DNA of 64,000 nt from Micromonospora coxensis (GCF_900090295.1 NZ_LT607753.1:2914001-2978000); one strand, 5' to 3'; numbered from the stretch's first letter, positions 18,842-27,572 are shown. Notes: generated from the sequence alone by a model not told the origin. Numbers and translations: made by a program.

Positions 18842-19060
18842 ATCGCGATCTTGCTGTCTCGCGACGTGCCTTCACCAGGCCCTCCATTCTGCAAGATCGA
18901 TCCGGCGGCCTTCGCCGACGCCGCTGCGCGATTATTGCTCAATCCCGACTTCTCTGACCAATCGCGCGCGCTCCCCGGCGACGTGGCGTACCCCTCACCA
19001 GCACGTACGGTGGCCGGACCGCCCCGGCGGTGGGCGGCGCCACAGGACGGGAGGCGGGTC

Positions 19061-19711
19061 TCAGCGCAGCGTGGTGGCGAGGGTCACGGCCTCGGTCAGG
19101 GTGTCGGCGACCGGGTGACCGGAGGCCCGCAGCGCGGCCGGGTCCGACAGGCCACCGGTGTAGAGGACGCAGTGCGCCCCCACGCTCATCGCGGCGTCGG
19201 CGTCGTCGATCGAGTCGCCGATCAGCACCACGTCGGGACCGTCCAGGCCCAGCTCGGCCAGGTGCTTGGCCAGCCACCCGGCCTTGAAGCCACCGCCGAC
19301 CGCGGCGCGCAGCCCGTCCACCCGGGCGAAGTGCGGGGTCAGCCCGTACGTGTGCACGGTCGGCACCAACTCGTCGTGGAACCACATGGACAGCAGCGAC
19401 TGGGTGCCCGGCCAGGCGGCGATCGCCGCGGTCGCGTCCTCGGCCAGCGCGCACGAGGTCAACCCGGCCCGGTACGCGTCGTGGAAGATCCGGTCCAGCG
19501 CGCCGAACGCCTCGGCGTCGACCGCCCGGCCCAGCATGTCCGCGTAGTAGTCGGCGATCGGCCGGCGGAACCGGACCCGGTGCTCGTCCACGGTCACCGA
19601 GGGACCGCCGACGCTGGCGAAGGCGACGTTGGTGGCCCGCACCACCAGGTCGAGGTCGTCGAGCAGGGTGCCGTTCCAGTCCCACACCAGGTGGCCGCGT
19701 GCCGGAGTCAT
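19061..19711 (-). CDS. HAD-superfamily hydrolase (phosphoglycolate phosphatase-like)
   Basis: A 216-residue soluble phosphatase. Motif I is WDWNGTLLDD with nucleophile Asp11 (DxxGT rather than the usual DxDGT; the general acid position is Asn13, worth noting), and motif IV is VLIGDSIDDADAA. The cap is of the small alpha-helical type as in PGP/Gph. Substrate is unknown. Start ATG 19711 has TATGGT 6 nt upstream (leaderless pattern). It follows the glutaredoxin-like gene by 20 nt. Confidence 0.85.
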   Translation of the reverse strand: MTPARGHLVWDWNGTLLDDLDLVVRATNVAFASVGGPSVTVDEHRVRFRRPIADYYADMLGRAVDAEAFGALDRIFHDAYRAGLTSCALAEDATAAIAAWPGTQSLLSMWFHDELVPTVHTYGLTPHFARVDGLRAAVGGGFKAGWLAKHLAELGLDGPDVVLIGDSIDDADAAMSVGAHCVLYTGGLSDPAALRASGHPVADTLTEAVTLATTLR

Positions 19712-19731
19712 CGGTGCACCATAAGCGGCGA

Positions 19732-19986
19732 TCAGAGCTGCGGGGTGGTCAGGTCCCGCAGCAGCCGCTCCTCCTCCACCCGCCAGTAGCCGTGCTCCTT
19801 GCCGTCGAGCAGCACCACCGGCAGCCGGTCGCCGTACTCGCGCTCCAGCTCGATGTCGTCGGTGACGTCCTTCTCCACCCACCGGTCACCGGTGACGGCC
19901 ACCACCCGGTCGAGCGCCGCCTTGGCGTCGTCGCAGAGGTGGCAGCCGGGCCGGGTGATCAGGGCGAGCCGGGCGTCACTGGACAT
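19732..19986 (-). CDS. Glutaredoxin-like protein (DUF836 family)
   Basis: An 84-residue thioredoxin-fold protein with a CHLC motif at residues 15-18 preceded by LITRPG, and the cis-Pro strand RLPVVLLDG. It belongs to the small glutaredoxin 2-like group (Pfam DUF836). Role is probably thiol-disulfide exchange, perhaps with mycothiol; this is inference. GGAGG lies 6 nt before the ATG. It overlaps the 3' end of the acyl-CoA ligase by 11 nt, so the two are co-transcribed. Confidence 0.88.
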   Translation of the reverse strand: MSSDARLALITRPGCHLCDDAKAALDRVVAVTGDRWVEKDVTDDIELEREYGDRLPVVLLDGKEHGYWRVEEERLLRDLTTPQL

Positions 19987-21628
19987 CGGGCACCTCCGGG
20001 GAGCGGGCGGCCGGGACGGACCGCAGCTGGGTCTTGCGTACCTTGCCGATCACCGAGTACGGCAACTCGTCGACGAACTCGACGGCGGTCGGGCACTTGA
20101 ACCGGGCCAGGTTACGCGCGCAGTGGGCGAGCAGTTCCTCGCCGGTGACCGGCTGCCCGGCCGCCGGCACCACGTACGCCCGCACAGTCTCGCCCGTACG
20201 GGGGTGCGGCACACCCAGGACGGCCGAGCCGGCCACCCCCGGGTGCGCGTCGAGCACCAGCTCGACCTCGTGCGGGTAGACGTTGAAGCCGTTGACCAGG
20301 ATCAGCTCGCCCAGCCGGTCGACCAGGAAGAGGTCGCCGTCGGAGTCGGCGTAGGCCACGTCCCCGGTCGCCCACCAGCCGTCGGCGTCCGGCCCGCCCC
20401 GGCCGTCCGGCCAGTAGCCGGCGAAGAGGTTCGCCCCGCGCACCACGATCTGGCCGGGGTCGGTGCCGGACGAGGGGTCGGCGGGCCAGGGCTCGTCCGG
20501 GTCGTCGTCCGGCTCGGCGACGCCGTCGCGCCACAGGTCGGTGCCGTCCGCGCCGACGAGGCGCACCTCGACGCCGGGCAGCGGCCGGCCGATCGAGCCG
20601 GGCTTCGGCTCCCCGCCGACCAGGGTCGAGGTGAGCACCGGCGCGGTCTCGGTCAGGCCGTACCCGACGTGCACCGGATGCCCGGTGACCTCGGTGAAGC
20701 GCGCCGCGGTGGCCGGGTCGAGCGGCGCCGCGCCGCAGACCGCGACCCGCACCGGGGCCATCGCCGCGACCACCGCGTCGGCGTCCGCCGCCGACCAGGC
20801 GAGGAACATCGACGGTACGCCGACCAGCACGCTGACCCGGTGCCGGGCGATCTCGTCGAGCGCGCACCCGGGCCCCGGCTCGTCGACCAGCACCCCGGTC
20901 GCGCCATGGTGGACGACCGCGCCGAGCCCCGAGTTCAACCCGTACGCGTGGAACAGCGGCAGCGCGAGCAGCACGGTGTCGTCCGGGCCGACCACCGGCG
21001 GCTCGATCCGGTCGATCTGGTCGTGGTTGGCCGCCAGCGCCCGGTGCGACAGCATCGCGCCCTTGGGCCGCCCCTCGGTGCCGGAGGTGTAGAGCAGGAC
21101 GGCGAGGTCACCCCCGGCGCGCGCCGGCGGCTCCCCCACCTCCTCCGGCAGGGTGGTGTGCACGGCGCGCAGCGCCGGCAGCTCCCCGGCGACGGTGGCC
21201 ACCCGCTCGGCGACCTCCCCGGTCGCCAGGAGCAGCGCGGCGCCCGAGTCGGCGAGCACGTGGCGCAGCTCCCGGGTGGTGAAGCCGGGGTTGACCGGCA
21301 CCGCGACCAGCCCGGCGCGCAGGGTGGCGAGGAAGGCCACCACGAAGTCCGGCGTGTTGGGCAGGGCGATCGCCACCCGGGCCGGCACGGCGTCGGCGGC
21401 GTCGGGATCGGACCCGGCCGGCACGGCACGGGCCAGCGCCCGGGCCACCGCGGTCACCCGGGCGTCCAGTGCGGACCAGGTCAGAGTGGTCTCGCGCCAG
21501 TGCAACGCGGGGCGGTCGCCGTGCTCGGCGGCCGCGCGGCGGAGCCGGTCGGCGAGGTGGGGCGCGGTGCTGTCGGCGGCGTCCTGCACGGTGGCTGAGT
21601 CTGGCACAGCACCACCCCGTCGGACCAT
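19976..21628 (-). CDS. AMP-dependent acyl-CoA synthetase/ligase
   Basis: Activates a carboxylic acid via an acyl-adenylate to its CoA thioester. About 550 residues. Motifs: the phosphate loop LLYTSGTEGRPKGAM, the A5 motif VGYGLTETAP, the A7 region GWWATGDVAYAD, and the C-terminal A10 lysine in YSVIGKVRKTQL. A long-chain or medium-chain fatty acid substrate is most likely from overall similarity to FadD/4CL types. Start is uncertain: ATG 21628 or the GTG at 21607, neither with a strong ribosome site. It is followed by the glutaredoxin-like and HAD genes. Confidence 0.9.
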   Translation of the reverse strand: MVRRGGAVPDSATVQDAADSTAPHLADRLRRAAAEHGDRPALHWRETTLTWSALDARVTAVARALARAVPAGSDPDAADAVPARVAIALPNTPDFVVAFLATLRAGLVAVPVNPGFTTRELRHVLADSGAALLLATGEVAERVATVAGELPALRAVHTTLPEEVGEPPARAGGDLAVLLYTSGTEGRPKGAMLSHRALAANHDQIDRIEPPVVGPDDTVLLALPLFHAYGLNSGLGAVVHHGATGVLVDEPGPGCALDEIARHRVSVLVGVPSMFLAWSAADADAVVAAMAPVRVAVCGAAPLDPATAARFTEVTGHPVHVGYGLTETAPVLTSTLVGGEPKPGSIGRPLPGVEVRLVGADGTDLWRDGVAEPDDDPDEPWPADPSSGTDPGQIVVRGANLFAGYWPDGRGGPDADGWWATGDVAYADSDGDLFLVDRLGELILVNGFNVYPHEVELVLDAHPGVAGSAVLGVPHPRTGETVRAYVVPAAGQPVTGEELLAHCARNLARFKCPTAVEFVDELPYSVIGKVRKTQLRSVPAARSPEVPDVQ

Positions 21629-21759
21629 GCCCGCGCGACGTCCACTCCAGATCAAGTCGTGACGTGAAAGTCAACCGCACACGACGGACAACCGGTCCGC
21701 CATCTGTGCGACGCAGGGGGAAATACTTTGGCCCTGTGTAACGGACTTGCCACGCGCGG

Positions 21760-21781
21760 GTGACGTTGGCCCTATCATCAC
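21760..21781 (+). promoter_or_regulatory. Candidate bldN promoter and BldD-like half sites
   Basis: TATCAT (21773-21778) is a plausible -10 for the leader ORF/bldN transcript. It is bracketed by GTGA (21760-21763) and TCAC (21778-21781), resembling the inverted half sites bound by BldD, which represses bldN in Streptomyces. The spacing is wide, so this is an inference. Confidence 0.35.
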
Positions 21782-21839
21782 TCGGGTCGGCTCACCCCAT
21801 TTGCCGTGAGTCGACACCCCTCAGCCCGAGGAGGCCCCC

Positions 21840-21995
21840 GTGCCTGTGAGCGCATTGGACCAGCACCTCAAGGGGATCTGCCGCGCGTCGGCAACCCCCC
21901 ACGCGGCCCTGCCCGACCCGGGCAGACCGGACGCCGCGGCGACCCGTCGCCGCCCCGGCCGGCCCGCCGCGCAGTGGACCGGGGAGGCACGGTGA
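21840..21995 (+). CDS. Short leader ORF translationally coupled to bldN
   Basis: A 51-codon frame starting GTG with CGAGGAGG 5 nt upstream, the best ribosome site in the area. Its TGA overlaps the bldN start codon (GTGA). The product begins MPVSALDQHLKGICRAS and becomes Arg/Pro-rich; no family is recognised. The sequence faintly recalls the N-terminal extension of Streptomyces BldN. It may be a leader peptide that couples translation, or a BldN N-terminus separated from the body by frame. Not called by length cut-offs, so easily missed. Confidence 0.5.
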   Translation: MPVSALDQHLKGICRASATPHAALPDPGRPDAAATRRRPGRPAAQWTGEAR

Positions 21996-22945
21996 CCACG
22001 TTCGGCTACGCGGAACGACCCGCCGGGCTGACCGGCCCGGCCCCCCGAACATCGCCGAACGAACGGCTGGACGCCGGTCGCGGCGCGGACCCCGGCTCCC
22101 GCCGGCTGCACCAGCGCCCGCACCACAACGAGGCGGCCACCCGACCGGCCGTGCCCGGCGGCAACGCGGCGCCCGGCGGCCGGATCGTCGCGCCGAACCG
22201 GCCCGCCATGCCGCCGGCACAGAGCCGCCGGGTCGGCGAGCCGTCCGCCGTGACCGACCCGGCCGGCGCGGAGACCGCGGTGCTCCCGGCCGTGCCGGCC
22301 GGCGACACCGCCGTCATCCCCGCGGTGCCCGCCGCCACCAACCCGAGCACCGGGTTCCCGAGCCGGCCCGACCCGTCCGACCCGGCCACCGAGGTCTGGG
22401 CGCTGGTGGAGCGCGCGCAGGCCGGCGAGGCCGAGGCGTTCGGGCTGATCTACGACCGGTACGTCGACACCGTCTTCCGCTTCGTCTACTTCCGGGTCGG
22501 CAACCGCCAACTGGCCGAGGACCTGACCTCCGACACCTTCCTCCGGGCGCTCAAGCGGATCGGCAGCTTCACCTGGCAGGGGCGTGACCTCGGCGCCTGG
22601 CTGGTCACCATCGCCCGCAACCTGGTCGCCGACCACTTCAAGTCCGGCCGGTACCGGCTGGAGGTGACCACCGGCGACGTGCTCGACGCCGACCGCGAGG
22701 ACCGCGGCCCGGAGGGCAGCCCGGAGGCGGCGGTGGTGGAGCACATCACCAACGTCGCCCTGCTCACCGCCGTCAAGCGGCTCAACCCGGAGCAGCAGGA
22801 GTGCATCGTGCTCCGGTTCCTCCAGGGCTTCTCGGTGGCCGAGACCGCCCGTGCGATGGGCAAGAACGAGGGCGCCATCAAGGCGTTGCAGTACCGGGCC
22901 GTCCGCGCCCTCGCCCGGCTGCTCCCGGACGGCTTCCAGCCCTGA
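21992..22945 (+). CDS. bldN: ECF RNA polymerase sigma factor, BldN type
   Basis: Directs transcription of developmental genes (chaplin/rodlin-type targets in Streptomyces). About 317 residues: a disordered Pro/Ala-rich N-terminus of ~137 residues, region 2 (LVERAQAGEAEAFGLIYDRY; AEDLTSDTFLRALKRI; FTWQGRDLGAWLVTIARN) and region 4 (LNPEQQECIVLRFLQG; MGKNEGAIKALQYRAV). Identity to Streptomyces BldN in these segments is very high as I recall it. BldN is made as a pro-form with an N-terminal extension that is removed; this long N-terminus is consistent. Start GTG 21992 has GGGGAGG 4 nt upstream. Its anti-sigma factor follows. Confidence 0.92.
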   Translation: MTTFGYAERPAGLTGPAPRTSPNERLDAGRGADPGSRRLHQRPHHNEAATRPAVPGGNAAPGGRIVAPNRPAMPPAQSRRVGEPSAVTDPAGAETAVLPAVPAGDTAVIPAVPAATNPSTGFPSRPDPSDPATEVWALVERAQAGEAEAFGLIYDRYVDTVFRFVYFRVGNRQLAEDLTSDTFLRALKRIGSFTWQGRDLGAWLVTIARNLVADHFKSGRYRLEVTTGDVLDADREDRGPEGSPEAAVVEHITNVALLTAVKRLNPEQQECIVLRFLQGFSVAETARAMGKNEGAIKALQYRAVRALARLLPDGFQP

Positions 22946-22958
22946 CCACGGCCCCGAC

Positions 22959-22983
22959 GCCGGCCCCCTGACCCGGGGCCGGC
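22959..22983 (+). terminator. Hairpin after bldN
   Basis: A 9-bp perfect stem, GCCGGCCCC (22959-22967) with GGGGCCGGC (22975-22983), 7-nt loop, 13 nt after the bldN stop. No T-run, as is common in these genomes; it could attenuate read-through into the anti-sigma gene. Confidence 0.6.
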
Positions 22984-23223
22984 CGACGTCCGGTGCCCGT
23001 GACGACGATCACTCTTGGTAATTTCGCCGCCGCCGCCCCCGTAACCGGCACCCGGCGCGGTCCGTTTCTCCGGGTGCGACCCGTGGTTGTCCCGGCGTCC
23101 CCCGGGCCACCCGGTCCGGCTCGTACGGTCGGCACCCGTGCCGTCCGTCGGCGTCACGCTGCCACCGGTCGCTGGTGACGACCACGGCCGACCCGGCCGG
23201 ACCAGCGAGAGGGGGTGCCTGCG

Positions 23224-24093
23224 GTGGACAGCGACCTCTTCTCCCGTCGGCGGGCCGCACGCTTCGCCCAGCTTCTCGACGAGGCGAACGGCGGCCGGCG
23301 CCACCACGTCCGGTCCCGCGCCGACGACCAGCTCGCCGCCCTGGTGGCGGTCGGGCGGCGGCTCACCGAGGAACGGCCGGACGTCGAGGTCGACGCCGAA
23401 TTCCGCACCGGGCTGCGCGCCATGCTGGTCGCCACGGCGGAACGGGAGGGCGTCGGCGCGTCGGCCACGACCACGCCGGAGACCACCCCGGCCGGCAGCC
23501 GGACCTCACTGCTCGGCGCGGTGACCGCCCGTCAGGTCCGCGCCCGGGGCGCCATCCTGGTCGGCATCGCCGCCGGCGCCGTCGCGGTGTCGGGCATCTC
23601 GGCGGCCAGCGAGGACGCGGTCCCCGGTGACGCGCTGTACGGCATGAAGCGCTCCACCGAACGCGCCCAGCTCGCCCTCGCCAGCTCGGACCTCAGCCGG
23701 GGCCAGCTCTTCCTCGACTTCGCCCGCACCCGGCTGGACGAGGCCGCCTCCCTGCGCGGTGACCTGACCGGCTTCCGCGCGGTGCTGGACGACATGGACG
23801 CCGACACCCGCCAGGGCGTACGCCTGCTCACCACCGCCTCGACCCAGCGGTCGGACACCGCCGGGCTGGACGCGGTGAACACCTTCGTCGCCGGGCAGCG
23901 CCAGGCGGTCAGCGGCCTGCTCGACGGGGCCGACCGCGCCGAGCGGGAGCGCACCCGCCGGTCGCTCGCCCTGCTGGACGCGGTCCGCAAGCGCTCCGAC
24001 GCGCTGCGCGCCGCGATCGCCTGCGGGCTGTCCACGCCGGTCGGCACCGACGCCCTCGGCCCGGCCCCGGCCGCCTGCCCCGTCGACCGCTGA
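23224..24093 (+). CDS. rsbN: RsbN-like membrane anti-sigma factor for BldN (DUF5667)
   Basis: A 289-residue single-pass membrane protein. The cytosolic N-terminus (FSRRRAARFAQLLDEA) should bind the sigma factor; a transmembrane helix lies at ~109-128 (VGIAAGAVAVSGISA); the extracytoplasmic part is the DUF5667 helical domain (DAVPGDALYGMKRSTE). Position right after bldN matches Streptomyces rsbN. Start GTG 23224 has GAGGGGG 6 nt upstream; GTG 23215 is an alternative. Sequence conservation of the N-terminus is low, so the assignment rests on domain plus location. Confidence 0.85.
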   Translation: MDSDLFSRRRAARFAQLLDEANGGRRHHVRSRADDQLAALVAVGRRLTEERPDVEVDAEFRTGLRAMLVATAEREGVGASATTTPETTPAGSRTSLLGAVTARQVRARGAILVGIAAGAVAVSGISAASEDAVPGDALYGMKRSTERAQLALASSDLSRGQLFLDFARTRLDEAASLRGDLTGFRAVLDDMDADTRQGVRLLTTASTQRSDTAGLDAVNTFVAGQRQAVSGLLDGADRAERERTRRSLALLDAVRKRSDALRAAIACGLSTPVGTDALGPAPAACPVDR

Positions 24094-24200
24094 GGGCGTG
24101 GAGCAGTTCACGCCACAGTTACGCCTTCGGGCGGCCGCCCGTCACACACCCCCGACTAGGCTCAGGGGCAGGCGCGGTCGTCGTACGGAGGGAGGTCGCC

Positions 24201-25073
24201 GTGGTCCGGTCCCGCAAGGTCACGGTCAGCACCGACGTCCACGGGCACACCGCCGGCTGGGCGGAGGTCGAGCCGGCCGTCCCGGTGACGCCCGACCCGA
24301 GCGCCGCGGCCTTCTTCGACGTGGACAACACGATGATGCAGGGCGCGTCGATCTACTGGTTCGCCCGTGGGCTGGCCGCCCGCAAGTACTTCACCACCAC
24401 CGACCTGGCCCGGTTCGCCTGGCAGCAGGCCCGGTTCCGGCTGCTCGCCACCGAGCACGCCGGCGACATGTCGCAGGCCAAGGAGGCGGCCCTCACCTTC
24501 ATCGAGGGCTGGCGGGTGGACGAGGTCGAGCGGCTCGCCGAGGAGATCTTCGACGAGCTGATGGCCCCGCGCATCTGGGCCGGCACCCGTCGTCTCGCCG
24601 AGCGGCACCTCGACGCGGGTGAGCGGGTCTGGTTGGTCAGCGCCGCCCCGGTGGAGATCGGCCGGGTGATCGCCAGCCGGCTCGGCCTGACCGGCGCGAT
24701 CGGCACGGTGGCCGAGGTGGTCGACGGCGCGTACACCGGGCGGCTGGTCGGCGACCTGATGCACGGCCCGGCCAAGGCGGAGGCGGTCACCCAGCTCGCC
24801 GCGGTGGAGGGGCTGGACCTGTCCCGCTGCGCGGCCTACAGCGACTCGGCGAACGACCTGCCGATGCTCTCCACGGTGGGCCGGGCGGTGGCGATCAACC
24901 CGGACGGGACGCTGCTGCGGCAGGCCCGGGAGCGGGGCTGGGAGGTGCGGGACTTCCGCACCGGCCGGCGGGCCGTCAAGATCGCCGTACCGTCGACGGC
25001 GGCGGCCGGTCTGCTCGCCGGCGCGGTCAGCGCGGGGATGGCCCTGCACCGCCGCCGACGCGCCGGCGTCTGA
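24201..25073 (+). CDS. HAD-IB family phosphatase with C-terminal membrane-like helix
   Basis: A 290-residue SerB-like phosphatase. Motif I is FFDVDNTMMQG with Asp40 and Asp42; motif II lies in WLVSAAPVEIG; motif IV is YSDSANDLPML. A hydrophobic C-terminal stretch (AAAGLLAGAVSAGMAL) could bind the membrane. Genes of this type sit next to bldN in Streptomyces and often work on phosphoserine or lysophospholipid substrates. The acyltransferase convergent to it may point to lipid metabolism; that is inference. Start GTG has GGGAGG upstream. Confidence 0.88.
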   Translation: MVRSRKVTVSTDVHGHTAGWAEVEPAVPVTPDPSAAAFFDVDNTMMQGASIYWFARGLAARKYFTTTDLARFAWQQARFRLLATEHAGDMSQAKEAALTFIEGWRVDEVERLAEEIFDELMAPRIWAGTRRLAERHLDAGERVWLVSAAPVEIGRVIASRLGLTGAIGTVAEVVDGAYTGRLVGDLMHGPAKAEAVTQLAAVEGLDLSRCAAYSDSANDLPMLSTVGRAVAINPDGTLLRQARERGWEVRDFRTGRRAVKIAVPSTAAAGLLAGAVSAGMALHRRRRAGV

Positions 25074-25113
25074 CCGCCGGGCGTCCCGACCCGCGACCGC
25101 ACCCGGCCCGGGG

Positions 25114-26409
25114 TCAGGGGCCGAACGGGTCGGGGCGGCGTTCCAGCAGCTTGTGCAGGGTGTGCTGGATGGTCTCGCGGACCTGGTCGGCGAGGTTGAA
25201 CACGACCAGCGGGTCGTCCGCCGAGTCGGTCAGGTGCGCGGTGGGGATCGGCGGGCAGAACTCGATCAGCCACTTGCTCGGCAGCGGCACCATGCCCAGC
25301 GGGCCCAGCCACGGGAAGGTCGGCGTGACCGGGAAGTACGGCAGCTTGAGCAGCCGGGCGAGCGGCTTGATGTCGGCGAGCATCGGGTAGATCTCCTCGC
25401 CGCCGACGATGGCGACGGGCACGATCGGGGTGCCGGTCCGCAGCGCCGCCGACACGAACCCGCCCCGGCCGAAGCGTTGCAGCTTGTACCGGTCGGAGTA
25501 GAGCTTGCCGATGCCCTTGAAGCCCTCCGGGAAGACGCCGACCAGTTCCCCGCCGCCGAGCAGCCGCTCCGCGTCGGGGTTGCAGGCGACGGTGCCACCG
25601 GTCTTGCGGGCGATCTCGGAGACCACCGGCATCCGGAAGACCAGGTCCGCGCCGAGCAGCCGCAGGTAGCGGTGGCCGGGGTGCTGGTCGTGCAGGGCGG
25701 TGGCGAGGATCAGCGCGTCCAGCGCCACGGTGCCGGAGTGGTTGCCCACCACGAGGCCGGCGCCCTGCTCGGGCACGTGTTCCAGGCCGGTCACCTCGGT
25801 GCGGAACCAGTCCCGGTAGAGCCGGCGCAGCAGCGGGTGGAAGACCGCGCCGGTCAGCTCCGGGTCGAAGCCGAACTCGTCGACCTCGTACTCGCCGGAG
25901 AGGCGTCGGCGCAGGAAGGCCAGCCCGGCGGCGACCCGGCGGTCCCAGGGGTCCCCCGCCCGGTCCGGCACCGCCGGCCCCTCCGGCGCACGCCCCGACC
26001 CGCCGGCCGGTGACTCGTCGGCGGCCACCGGCTCCGGCACGTCGCCGCCCATGGCTACCGGGACGCCGGTGCCGGAGGTGGCCGGCACGTCGCCGCCCGT
26101 GGCTACCGGCACATCGCCGCCGGTGACGGCCGGCACGTCGCTGTCGGAGGTGGCCGGCACGTCCCCGCCGGTGGCGGCCGGCACGGCGTCCGGGTGCTCA
26201 CCGGCCGGGTCCGGTCCGGCGGCGGTCGCGGGGGCGCGGACCGGCTCGTCGGTGGCCGAGGTGTCCGGCTCCTCCCGCGTCGCCGGTGCGGGGGCGGCGG
26301 CCTTCGTGGCCCGCCGGTGCCCGTTGCGCCGCGCCGGCTGCGCGTCCGGCCCGGCGACGGTCAGCGGTACGTCGTACCGGCCCTCGGGGCGCTCGTCGGA
26401 CCTGCTCAC
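25114..26409 (-). CDS. PlsC-type lysophospholipid acyltransferase with long disordered N-terminus
   Basis: Transfers acyl chains to a lyso-lipid at the inner membrane face. 431 residues. Residues ~195-400 carry the acyltransferase blocks: NHSGTVALD (His224 and Asp229 of HX4D), VFPEGFKGIG and PVAIVGGEEIYP. The first ~165 residues are Pro/Ala/Gly-rich with an 8-residue repeat (DVPxxTGG), unusual for the family. The start overlaps the epimerase gene by 4 nt (ATGA), so both are coupled. Substrate is not defined. Confidence 0.9.
   Translation of the reverse strand: MSRSDERPEGRYDVPLTVAGPDAQPARRNGHRRATKAAAPAPATREEPDTSATDEPVRAPATAAGPDPAGEHPDAVPAATGGDVPATSDSDVPAVTGGDVPVATGGDVPATSGTGVPVAMGGDVPEPVAADESPAGGSGRAPEGPAVPDRAGDPWDRRVAAGLAFLRRRLSGEYEVDEFGFDPELTGAVFHPLLRRLYRDWFRTEVTGLEHVPEQGAGLVVGNHSGTVALDALILATALHDQHPGHRYLRLLGADLVFRMPVVSEIARKTGGTVACNPDAERLLGGGELVGVFPEGFKGIGKLYSDRYKLQRFGRGGFVSAALRTGTPIVPVAIVGGEEIYPMLADIKPLARLLKLPYFPVTPTFPWLGPLGMVPLPSKWLIEFCPPIPTAHLTDSADDPLVVFNLADQVRETIQHTLHKLLERRPDPFGP
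26041..26185. repeat. 24-nt minisatellite inside the acyltransferase gene
   Basis: About six imperfect 24-nt units encode DVPATSDS, DVPAVTGG, DVPVATGG, DVPATSGT and similar octapeptides. Such in-frame repeats are prone to copy-number change. Confidence 0.6.
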
Positions 26410-27479
26410 GAACGCTCCTGTACGGCTGAACGGACCTGGCGGATGCTCTCCAGCACCAACTGCTCGGCGGCGGCGAGCGTGTCCCGGGTGAGCACCACAC
26501 CGCCGTGGTGGGCGCGGATGAAGTCGTCGAACGCGGCGGCGGTGGAGCGCGGGGTGAAGCCGTACTCCCGCTCCAGCCGGCTGGTGTCCACCACCCGGCC
26601 GTGCACGAAGAGGTCGACCTGGTCGAGGCCGTAGCGGCCGAACCCGAGGTTGCGGGCGAGGGCGGCGGCCCCGGAGAGGCCCGGCTCCAGCACCGGCACG
26701 GCGACCCGGCCGGCCCGCCGGATCGCCTGCGACAGGGAGAGCACGCCCGGCCCGGCGACGTTGTACGTCCCCGGGTGGTCCTCGGCGATGGACCGGTGCA
26801 GCACCTCCAGGGCGTCGTCGAAGTGCACGAACTGCAGGCGCGGATCCCGGCCGAACACGGTGGGGACGAACGGCTGGGAGAAGTAGCGGGTGAGCGTGGT
26901 GTCCGCGGTGGAGCCGATGAACGGCGCGAAGCGCAGCACGGTGGCGGTGACGTCGGCCCGGCGCCGGCGGAACCCGCGGACGTACCCCTCTATGTCGAGG
27001 ATGTCGCGGCCGAAACCGCCGCGTGGCACCTCGCGCGGCTCGGTCTCCTCGGTGAAGACCGCCGGGTCCCGGAAGGACGCGCCGTACGCGGCCGTCGAGG
27101 AGCGGACCACGAGCTTGCGCAGCCGGGGGGCCCGCTGGCAGGCGGCGAGCAGCTGCATGGTGCCGATGACGTTCTGTTCCTTCATCGCCGCCCGGCCGCC
27201 GTGCTGCGGGTCGGGGGCGCTGACCAGGGCGAGGTGCACCACGGCGTCGACGTCGAGGTCGGCGAGGAGGCCGCCGAGCGAGCCGAGGTCGAGGCGGACC
27301 CGCTCGACCCGGTCGAGCAGGTCGGTGAACTCCGGGCCCGGGGTGGTGGGGTCGACGCCGATCACCCGCTCGATGCGGGGGTCGGCGGCGAGCCGGGCGG
27401 CGACGTGTGCGCCGAGGTAACGACCGACCCCGGTCACGACGACGACCCCCGGAGCACCTGGGGTGCCACCGGGGGTCAT
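26406..27479 (-). CDS. NAD-dependent epimerase/dehydratase (extended SDR)
   Basis: A 357-residue Rossmann-fold enzyme: VVVTGVGRYLGAHVA is the nucleotide loop and VVRSSTAAYGAS the catalytic Ser region; a YxxxK pair is not obvious (RDILDIEGYVRGF instead), so the active site may be non-standard. Substrate is unknown. Start ATG 27479 is chosen although its ribosome site is weak: a 19-codon frame with a good GGAGG (27476-27535) ends on it by ATGA overlap and could couple translation. Coupled to the acyltransferase downstream; both follow bS22 in a conserved order. Confidence 0.88.
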   Translation of the reverse strand: MTPGGTPGAPGVVVVTGVGRYLGAHVAARLAADPRIERVIGVDPTTPGPEFTDLLDRVERVRLDLGSLGGLLADLDVDAVVHLALVSAPDPQHGGRAAMKEQNVIGTMQLLAACQRAPRLRKLVVRSSTAAYGASFRDPAVFTEETEPREVPRGGFGRDILDIEGYVRGFRRRRADVTATVLRFAPFIGSTADTTLTRYFSQPFVPTVFGRDPRLQFVHFDDALEVLHRSIAEDHPGTYNVAGPGVLSLSQAIRRAGRVAVPVLEPGLSGAAALARNLGFGRYGLDQVDLFVHGRVVDTSRLEREYGFTPRSTAAAFDDFIRAHHGGVVLTRDTLAAAEQLVLESIRQVRSAVQERS

Positions 27480-27572
27480 CGGGAACGCCTTGACCGGCAG
27501 GCGGGACCGAGCCGGGACGTCCGCGGCCTGATCACCTGAGCCTCCGAGGGTCGACAGTGCTGGCAAGTGGTG

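Noticed and set aside
21806..21991. In-frame upstream extension of bldN
   Set aside because: Composition looks non-coding, and a better start with GGGGAGG exists at 21992; the coding frame upstream is the leader ORF instead.
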